Notes under the pieces: generated by a model
Database searches by the model: none
Told to the model about the DNA's origin: nothing
The model's input: the letters and a program-made list of their open reading frames with translations, nothing else
Assembly (NCBI GenBank): GCA_002336815.1
Contig: DDEU01000079.1
Coordinates: 1 to 59,451, forward strand
Length of the DNA: 59,451 bases
Origin: Chitinophagaceae bacterium UBA1946
GTDB taxonomy: Bacteria; Bacteroidota; Bacteroidia; Chitinophagales; Chitinophagaceae
Direction: 5' to 3'
Position numbers and translations under genes: made by a program
Shown: in pieces, positions 53,449 through 59,451 of the stretch
How positions within the stretch are numbered: position 1 is the stretch's first letter
How the letters are laid out: each line of letters opens with the position of its first letter

Positions 53449-53480
53449 AAAGTTGATGCCGTAAAACGCATCAACTTTTT
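53449..53480 (+). terminator. Rho-independent terminator of pyk
   Basis: AAAGTTGATGC pairs perfectly with GCATCAACTTT (11 bp) around an 8-base loop, followed by TTTTT. It lies 33 bases past the pyk stop. Confidence 0.85.
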
Positions 53481-53573
53481 CTTTTTGCGTAACCCGTTTT
53501 CCCGATTGCTACCTCATTTCCAAGTCTGATGATAGAGTTTTGTGTTCAACTTAACAATCAAAGAACTGTTATC

Positions 53574-55832
53574 ATGAGATTTAGAAAAAAGCAATTGTGT
53601 TTATCCGTACTTACGCTAACGGCATTCAGTTTTACCGCAACAGCACAAACGAAAATTCCCGATACTGCATCGGCGAATTTTAATCAACCAAAGTACCTGC
53701 CCTCTATTACCGTTGTTGGGCGTAACAGCAAAACAGACATTCAGCAATTACCTGAAATAGTCGGTACCTCCATCTATGCCGGCAAAAAGAATTCATTGAT
53801 CGTAATGGACAATGTAAATGGTAACGTAGTAAATAATAATATGCGCCAGGTAATGGCCAAAGTGCCAGGCATACAGATATGGGAAAGCGATGGCAGCGGC
53901 ATCCAGATCGGCATCGCTGCAAGAGGCCTGAGCCCGAACAGAAGCTGGGAATTCAATGTGCGCCAGAATGGATATGATATTTCTGCCGATCCGTTTGGTT
54001 ATCCCGAAGCATACTACAATCCGCAATTACAGGCGGTGCAGAGAATTGAAGTGGTTCGTGGCCAGGGCGCTTTGCAGTACGGTCCACAGTTTGGCGGGTT
54101 GGTAAATTATATCCTGCGCAATGGCAGTGATATTGCCAAACCATTCCAGTTTGAAACACAGCAAACCGTCGGCAGCAATGGCTTGTTCAATACCTACAAT
54201 GCCATCGGCGGCACCAGCAAACGCTCCAGCTACTATGCATTTTTTGATCATAGAAATGCAGATGGGTACAGGCAAAACAGTACTTACTATACCAATAGCG
54301 CTTTTGCGACCTACACCTATAAATTCAGTAATAAATTATCAGTAAGTACTGAAGTAATGCATTCTGCAATAAGAAGCCAGCAACCTGGTGGTTTAACAGA
54401 CGGGCAATTCAAACAGGATATCAAGCAGAGCTTCAGAAGCCGCAACTGGTTTGATATTAAATGGACAACCCTGGCACTCATCACCAATTACGAGATCAAC
54501 AATCATTCAAGGCTGAATGTTAAACTGTTTTCCATCATTGGCAACAGGAACAGCATCGGTTATATTAAACCCATTACCACAAAGGATTCCATTAATCCTG
54601 TAACATTAGATTATAACAACCGTACACTGGATATTGACCAGTACCGCAACAATGGAATGGAAGCCCGCTATTTAACTGATTACAATATCGGTAAAATGAA
54701 AAGCACGTTTTCCGGCGGCCTTCGGTTATACACCGGTAGTACACACCGTTACAAAGATGGGGTAGGCAGCACCGGTAGTGGCTATGACGGAGCGCTGGCA
54801 GCAGGTAACTGGCCCAAGGATATAACTTACAGATCTTTTAACGCTGCTGTGTTTGCTGAAAATATATTCCGCTTTAATAAATTACTCATCATCCCCGGCA
54901 TCCGCTATGAATATGTAGAAGGAAAAGCCAATGGCCGTAACGGGTACAATTCAGATGGTTCCGAAGTGTTGTTGCAAAATCAAAAACGCAGCCGTGGATT
55001 TTTGCTTGCAGGTGTGGGTGTTGAATTACATGTGTCTGAAAAAACGGAGTTGTATGGCAATGCAACCCAGGCCTACAGGCCGATACAGTTTGGCGATCTT
55101 ACGGCGCCTCCAACAACAGACGTGATCGATCCAAATTTAACCGATGCCAAAGGATACAATGTTGATTTTGGTTACAGGGGTAAAGTGAAAAATTATTTAT
55201 TCTTTGACGTGAGTGGTTATTACCTGCGCTATAATAACAGGGTAGGTGTTATCTCCCAGCAAAGAACAGATGGCAGTTTTTACAATTACCGCACCAATGT
55301 AGGCAGCAGCAACAGCACTGGCGTGGAAGCATTGGCCGAGATCAGTTTTATCAAAGCATTTGCCAGCCATATTAAAAATACCGACGTAACTGCGTTTGCA
55401 TCTTACAGTTATACCAATGCAAAATACGATAACCTGAAGGTGGTTACCAAGGTGGGCACTAACCTGGTGGAATCAAACCTGAAAAATAAATTTGTAGAAA
55501 ATGCGCCGGAAAACATCATCCGTGCAGGCATCACTTACACTTTATATGGATTGAGTTTAACAACGCAGTTGAGTTATGTTGGAAAATCTTTTTCTGATGC
55601 CAACAATACGGTTACACCAACAGCCAATGGGCAAACCGGTTTGATCCCATCTTATAAAGTACTGGATGTTACCGTCACCTACCGTTGGGATAAACGTTTC
55701 AACGTTAAGGCGGGTGTAAATAACGTGGCAGACGAAAAATATTTTACCCGTCGTTCAGGTGGTTATCCCGGCCCGGGTGTATTGCCTTCTGATGGCAGAA
55801 CATTCTTTGTTTCAGTGGGCGCTACATTTTAA
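53574..55832 (+). CDS. FecA-like TonB-dependent receptor
   Basis: From MRFRKKQLCLSVLTLTAFSF the 752-aa protein has a signal peptide, a plug domain (about 55-165) and an outer-membrane barrel ending FFVSVGATF. The plug includes MRQVMAKVPGIQIWESDGSG, IAARGLSPNRSWEFNVRQNG, RIEVVRGQGALQYGPQFGG, which resembles FecA-type ferric-dicitrate receptors. No FecIR sigma/anti-sigma signalling domain or carboxypeptidase-regulatory domain is present at the N-terminus. It probably imports a ferric chelate. It is monocistronic, with terminators on both sides. Confidence 0.88.
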   Translation: MRFRKKQLCLSVLTLTAFSFTATAQTKIPDTASANFNQPKYLPSITVVGRNSKTDIQQLPEIVGTSIYAGKKNSLIVMDNVNGNVVNNNMRQVMAKVPGIQIWESDGSGIQIGIAARGLSPNRSWEFNVRQNGYDISADPFGYPEAYYNPQLQAVQRIEVVRGQGALQYGPQFGGLVNYILRNGSDIAKPFQFETQQTVGSNGLFNTYNAIGGTSKRSSYYAFFDHRNADGYRQNSTYYTNSAFATYTYKFSNKLSVSTEVMHSAIRSQQPGGLTDGQFKQDIKQSFRSRNWFDIKWTTLALITNYEINNHSRLNVKLFSIIGNRNSIGYIKPITTKDSINPVTLDYNNRTLDIDQYRNNGMEARYLTDYNIGKMKSTFSGGLRLYTGSTHRYKDGVGSTGSGYDGALAAGNWPKDITYRSFNAAVFAENIFRFNKLLIIPGIRYEYVEGKANGRNGYNSDGSEVLLQNQKRSRGFLLAGVGVELHVSEKTELYGNATQAYRPIQFGDLTAPPTTDVIDPNLTDAKGYNVDFGYRGKVKNYLFFDVSGYYLRYNNRVGVISQQRTDGSFYNYRTNVGSSNSTGVEALAEISFIKAFASHIKNTDVTAFASYSYTNAKYDNLKVVTKVGTNLVESNLKNKFVENAPENIIRAGITYTLYGLSLTTQLSYVGKSFSDANNTVTPTANGQTGLIPSYKVLDVTVTYRWDKRFNVKAGVNNVADEKYFTRRSGGYPGPGVLPSDGRTFFVSVGATF

Positions 55833-55856
55833 TTGATATAATATCATCACCTTGAT

Positions 55857-55894
55857 AAAGGGTAAGTGTCTCGGCATTTACCCTTTCTTATTTT
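55857..55894 (+). terminator. Rho-independent terminator
   Basis: AAAGGGTAA and TTACCCTTT form a 9-bp stem with a 12-base loop, followed by CTTATTTT, 24 bases past the FecA-like receptor stop. Confidence 0.7.
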
Positions 55895-55934
55895 AAATAA
55901 ATGGCTTCTTCTTATCTTGTAAAAAAATTGATCG

Positions 55935-57212
55935 ATGGCTACTAATATAAAATGCCCTAACTGCGGAACCCAGTTTGATGCGGAGGAAGTAATTGCTGCA
56001 GACCTGGAGCAAAAGTTACAGCAGCAATACCAGCAAAAGCTGCAGCAATCATTGGATAAAGTAGAAGCCGAAAAAAAACAACTACAGGAAGCCCAGCAGC
56101 GTTTTGATGAAACCCGTAAAAACGCCAATGAGATATTTGCGCAAAAACTGCAGCAGGAAAAACAGAAACTTGAGGCTGATCTGCAGGAACAACTTAGGAA
56201 AAGCATCAGCGCTGATTTCGAGAACCAGTTAAAAATGCTGGAAACAAATAACAAAGACAATGAAGAAAAATTGCGGGAGGCCAGGAAAAAAGAGCTGGAA
56301 TTCCTGCAAAAAGAGCAGGCGTTGAAAAATAAAGAAGCAGAACTGGAAATTACGCTGCAAAAGAAAATGCAGCAGGAGAGAGAAGCCATCGGCGAACAAA
56401 TACGCAAGCAGGAGTTTGAAAAAAGCCAAGTAAAGGAAGCAGAGATACAGTTAAAATTAAAAGAGGCTTATTTGCAGATCGAAGAACAGAAAAAGCTGAC
56501 AGAAGAAATGCGTCGCCGGGCAGAGCAGGGAAGTATGCAGCGCCAGGGCGAAGCACAGGAATTGCTGCTGGAAGAAATTTTAAAAGAACATTTTCCGTTT
56601 GATGCCATTGAAGAAGTAGGCAAAGGAGTAGAAGGGGCGGATTGCATCCAGGTAGTACGCAATCATACCGGTACTGAATGCGGAAGAATTATCTACGAAA
56701 GTAAACGCACCAAAACATGGAGCCATAGCTGGGTGGATAAATTAAAAACTGATATGCGTAATAAGGGTGCCGATGTTGCCATACTCGTTACCCAGGTGTT
56801 CCCGAAAGACATGCAGCGCTTTGGCGATAAGGACGGGATATGGATCTGCAGTTTTACAGAAGTGGCCAGCCTGGCGCATGTGCTGAGAAAAGGCATAATG
56901 GAAATCAATGCTGCACTGAAAAGCCAGGAGAATAAGGGCGATAAAATGCAGATGCTGTACGATTATTTGACCGGCAACGAATTTCGTGGACAGATGGAGG
57001 CGATCGTGGAAGGATTCATGTCCATGAAAAACAGCATCACCCGGGAAAGAATACAGATGGAAAAACTATGGAAGGAAAGAGAGAAGCAACTGGAAAAAGT
57101 ATTGCTGAGCACCAGTGGTATGTACGGTGCTGTAAAAGGCATTGCAGGCGCATCCGTTGCGGACATCCCATTGCTTGATGGTACGGATGATGTAGATTTG
57201 ATAGGCAACTAA
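55935..57212 (+). CDS. DUF2130-family coiled-coil protein
   Basis: The 425-aa protein begins with a half zinc-ribbon CPNCGTQFD, followed by a long charged coiled coil (residues about 30-200) rich in Gln, Glu and Lys. A conserved globular half then begins (LLLEEILKEHFPFDAIEEVG, WSHSWVDKLKTDMRNKGADV), matching DUF2130. The latter part recalls restriction-endonuclease-like folds (VILVTQVFPKDMQRF-type strand), so a nucleic-acid role is plausible. It is cytosolic. It lies 18 bases before the peptidase gene and shares its strand. Confidence 0.9.
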   Translation: MATNIKCPNCGTQFDAEEVIAADLEQKLQQQYQQKLQQSLDKVEAEKKQLQEAQQRFDETRKNANEIFAQKLQQEKQKLEADLQEQLRKSISADFENQLKMLETNNKDNEEKLREARKKELEFLQKEQALKNKEAELEITLQKKMQQEREAIGEQIRKQEFEKSQVKEAEIQLKLKEAYLQIEEQKKLTEEMRRRAEQGSMQRQGEAQELLLEEILKEHFPFDAIEEVGKGVEGADCIQVVRNHTGTECGRIIYESKRTKTWSHSWVDKLKTDMRNKGADVAILVTQVFPKDMQRFGDKDGIWICSFTEVASLAHVLRKGIMEINAALKSQENKGDKMQMLYDYLTGNEFRGQMEAIVEGFMSMKNSITRERIQMEKLWKEREKQLEKVLLSTSGMYGAVKGIAGASVADIPLLDGTDDVDLIGN

Positions 57213-57229
57213 TCACCAATTTTTAACCC

Positions 57230-58219
57230 TTGCCACAACACGGAACCATTACTTTTTTTGATTCAGCAGGGCGTGCGATCCCTTACGACAGCCTCCCGGA
57301 TGCTGATAAAGTTACCTATGATTCTTTGCTGCATGTAAAAGAAGTTTGGGCAATTGAAAATGCCGGCAAGAATGACGGCAAAGACGATACTTTCATGCCT
57401 TTTGTGTTCATATTTTTTTTCATTTTCATTGTTATCACAGCGTCAAAAAACAGCAAACGTGCTTCTTACTATGATGACGATGAACAAACTGACAACGTAC
57501 CCGACAACAACAGTCCTGCATTTCTTACCTATAATGGCAGCGACCTTAATTTTTCCGATGACGAACTGGTAAAAGTGCTTCACAAACATTTCCCTTACTA
57601 TGCAGGATTGAATTATAATGACCAGCTTAAATTTTTTAAGCGCCTGAAAAAGTTTATCGGGCAAAAAATATTTGTGATCCACGATGAAAGTGGCTTTAAA
57701 GAAATGCCCATATTGATCAGTGCAGCAGCAGTACAACTGAGTTTTGGTCTGCAAAATTACCTGCTGCCAAATTTTTCGCACATTCATATTTTCCCGGATG
57801 CATTCATCGGGCTGCATCCAACCCTTCGCCTGCTGGAAGGAAATGTGTCGGGGCATACCATCAATCTTTCCTGGAAACATTTTATGGACGGATACCGCTT
57901 TCCCGATAATGGCCAGAATGTAGGGCTGCATGAGTTTGCCCACGCTTTTTACTACCAGTATTTTGAAACAGGCGATAATGTAGAGCAGGATTTTGTTGCA
58001 AGATTTCCCAAGTTTGATGCCTGCGGTAACAGGGCTTACCAGGAAGAGCAATTGCCGGGCAACGACCTTTATTCAGATTATGCACTCACCAACTTCCAGG
58101 AATTTTGGGCCGAAAGCGTAGAGATCTTTTTTGAACGTCCGGCGCAAATGAAATTAAAATATGCCGACCTGTTTGCGGCCATGTGTGAAGTGCTGAACCA
58201 GGATCCCTCGCTATCGTAA
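57230..58219 (+). CDS. MtfA-like zinc peptidase (M90) with membrane helix
   Basis: The 329-aa product must start with TTG at 57230 (or use a later codon), because an in-frame TAA lies 4 bases upstream and the next Met is residue 56. Residues about 55-71 form a membrane helix (FMPFVFIFFFIFIVITA). The catalytic part has NVGLHEFAHAFYYQY with the HExxH zinc site and a downstream Glu in FQEFWAESVEIFFERP, which fits MtfA/M90 peptidases. In E. coli MtfA acts on the Mlc repressor and is cytosolic; the membrane anchor here is a family variation. Confidence 0.88.
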   Translation: MPQHGTITFFDSAGRAIPYDSLPDADKVTYDSLLHVKEVWAIENAGKNDGKDDTFMPFVFIFFFIFIVITASKNSKRASYYDDDEQTDNVPDNNSPAFLTYNGSDLNFSDDELVKVLHKHFPYYAGLNYNDQLKFFKRLKKFIGQKIFVIHDESGFKEMPILISAAAVQLSFGLQNYLLPNFSHIHIFPDAFIGLHPTLRLLEGNVSGHTINLSWKHFMDGYRFPDNGQNVGLHEFAHAFYYQYFETGDNVEQDFVARFPKFDACGNRAYQEEQLPGNDLYSDYALTNFQEFWAESVEIFFERPAQMKLKYADLFAAMCEVLNQDPSLS

Positions 58220-58220
58220 C

Positions 58221-58862
58221 CTATACATCGCTTGATATCCACGAAATACAATTTTGATTGAACAGTAAAAAATGCACCGCCAGTTCACGTGTACCGGCTT
58301 TCAGCAATTTACAATGCGCCACGCCGCTGTTGTCATCAATATGAACAGCATTGATCTGCAGGTGTTCAATAAAATCAATTTCACCATCGCCATACCATTT
58401 GTACATCGATTCCTTGATGCTCCAGGCAAGGGTAAGAAAAGTATTGTAACCATCGTTAACACCGGCTCCCAGTTGCAGGATCAGCTGGTGTTCATCCTCC
58501 GACAAAAATTTGTGCTTTACCTTTTGTGGTTTGGCGCTGATCAGTTCCACATCTACACCTACCCGGCTGGCGGTGCTTACCATTACCGCCGCATAATCGC
58601 CGCAGTGTGAAATGCTGAAATGGAAAGCTTCATCTTCTAAAAATGGCTTACGGGTATCGGCGATCTTAATAAGTTCGTAAGGAAAGTCAGGAAACAGTTC
58701 TTTTAATAAAAACCTCCCGGCCAGGTGCTGCAATCTTTTGTGTGGATGGGTGATCTCCCGCTGCAGCGGCACTGTAGCTGTAAAAAACGCTTCTGTTTCA
58801 GCAATATGCCATACCCCAAGTTTACTGTATGGGTTGATATTTTGTTGATAAACCATTGGCAT
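58221..58862 (-). CDS. 4'-phosphopantetheinyl transferase superfamily protein
   Basis: The 213-aa protein carries the PPTase signatures RFLLKELFPDFPYELIKI, FHFSISHCGDYAAVMVS, the magnesium-binding GVDVE (Asp/Glu) and WSIKESMYKWYGDGEIDF with Lys for catalysis. It attaches phosphopantetheine to carrier proteins. No polyketide or peptide synthase gene is in the window, so it may serve fatty-acid synthesis or a distant pathway. It is convergent with the MtfA-like gene (2 bases between stops). Confidence 0.92.
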   Translation of the reverse strand: MPMVYQQNINPYSKLGVWHIAETEAFFTATVPLQREITHPHKRLQHLAGRFLLKELFPDFPYELIKIADTRKPFLEDEAFHFSISHCGDYAAVMVSTASRVGVDVELISAKPQKVKHKFLSEDEHQLILQLGAGVNDGYNTFLTLAWSIKESMYKWYGDGEIDFIEHLQINAVHIDDNSGVAHCKLLKAGTRELAVHFLLFNQNCISWISSDV

Positions 58863-59087
58863 ATTGCGGCGGTGGATTTGAGATTGTAAAATTAATGAAG
58901 CAAATTAGCAAGATACTTTTCTGCAGGGCTTTGTTTTGACTAACTTGTATTGTTTTTTAAATGCTGTTTTAAAGATATGCAGTACAAATGAGTTCATGAT
59001 CTTTTACAAAGAAGGCTTTAAAAAACCGGCTGCTGCAGTAAAAGGATGATTCCCAAAAATAGTAAGCTAATAAATTGAATTCAAAAA

Positions 59088-59451
59088 ATGATCTTAAGCG
59101 ATACAAGAATCCTGGAAGAAATTGAAAAAGGCACCATCGTTATCAAACCTTATAACAGGGATCAACTGGGCAGTAATAGTTATGATGTGCATTTGGGAAA
59201 ATACCTGGCCACTTATAAGAACAACGAGCTGGATGCAAAAAAGCACAACGAGATCATTCATTTTGAAATCCCGGAGGAAGGGTACCTGCTGGTGCCGCAT
59301 ATTTTTTACCTCGGCGTTACAGATGAATACACGGAAACCCATGCCCACGTTCCTTTTTTAGAAGGCAAATCATCTACCGGAAGGTTGGGAATTGATATAC
59401 ATGCAACAGCCGGCAAAGGCGATGTAGGTTTTTGTGGTAACTGGACGCTTG
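59088..59451 (+). CDS. dcd: dCTP deaminase (3'-truncated by window)
   Basis: The first 121 codons read MILSDTRILEEIEKGTIVIK, LGSNSYDVHLGKYL, VPFLEGKSSTGRLGIDIHAT and AGKGDVGFCGNWTL. These match dCTP deaminase, with the conserved Ser-Ser-x-x-Arg. The catalytic Glu that follows WTL in the family lies just beyond the window edge. The enzyme converts dCTP to dUTP for thymidylate synthesis. Upstream 58863-59087 holds no other gene. Confidence 0.93.
   Translation, partial: MILSDTRILEEIEKGTIVIKPYNRDQLGSNSYDVHLGKYLATYKNNELDAKKHNEIIHFEIPEEGYLLVPHIFYLGVTDEYTETHAHVPFLEGKSSTGRLGIDIHATAGKGDVGFCGNWTL

Noticed and set aside
53574..55832. FecIR-type signalling for the FecA-like receptor
   Set aside because: The N-terminus has no secretin/TonB short N-domain, and no sigma/anti-sigma gene is adjacent.
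1..59451. tRNA, rRNA, CRISPR, IS elements, prophage
   Set aside because: No cloverleaf-like or rRNA sequence, no regularly spaced repeats, no transposase, integrase or phage structural gene was seen.

Overview
The window looks like a chromosome segment from a Bacteroidota bacterium, most likely Chitinophagaceae or a close relative. The DNA is moderately AT-rich, Shine-Dalgarno signals are scarce and A-rich leaders are common. It carries type IX secretion (T9SS) sorting domains, SprB-type repeats, a TonB-dependent receptor with a carboxypeptidase-regulatory N-domain, LytS/LytTR signalling and HxlR/AraC regulators. I see no rRNA, tRNA, CRISPR array, insertion sequence or phage module.

Region 1 (1-12.2 kb) is a patchwork of small regulator-plus-enzyme units for redox or chemical stress. 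It holds an esterase, HxlR divergent from SDR/SnoaL, AraC, Dps, two alpha/beta hydrolases, an exported RidA lipoprotein, an AraC-HTH/VOC/DUF1569 operon, and HxlR divergent from a truncated hemoglobin. The dps gene and both hydrolases share one promoter-like element with fixed spacing, which is the clearest undescribed regulatory signal here.

Region 2 (12.2-18 kb) holds an atypical pyruvate kinase-like protein without the C-terminal domain, a GtrA/phosphodiesterase pair, and two small secreted proteins sharing a beta-sandwich domain (domain A).

Region 3 (18.2-33.7 kb) is a cell-surface locus. It has a large TonB-dependent receptor, a membrane-glycosyltransferase/methyltransferase/GT2 operon, and a run of secreted proteins. 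The run includes a 610-aa beta-helix-like protein behind a G-free leader, a 962-aa SprB-repeat protein, and two T9SS cargo proteins. These proteins are built from three recurring modules (A, B and C), and the 962-aa protein contains all three. This is the best candidate for an undescribed surface-assembly system.

Region 4 (34-48.5 kb) holds an LpxH-like hydrolase/glycosyltransferase pair, a GH1 beta-glucosidase, a lysine-rich small protein, a TraB/GumN-sigma-membrane protein operon, SnoaL, an SDR lacking its catalytic Ser and Tyr, a YCF48-like lipoprotein, DoxX, and a LytS/LytTR two-component pair.

Region 5 (48.7-59.5 kb) is mostly housekeeping: ung, an acyltransferase, pfkA and a canonical pyk flanking a frameshifted four-helix-bundle gene, a FecA-like receptor, DUF2130, an MtfA-like peptidase, a phosphopantetheinyl transferase and the start of dcd. 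Start codons were often moved from upstream TTG/GTG extensions to the ATG that begins a signal peptide or conserved domain; these moves are stated per entry.
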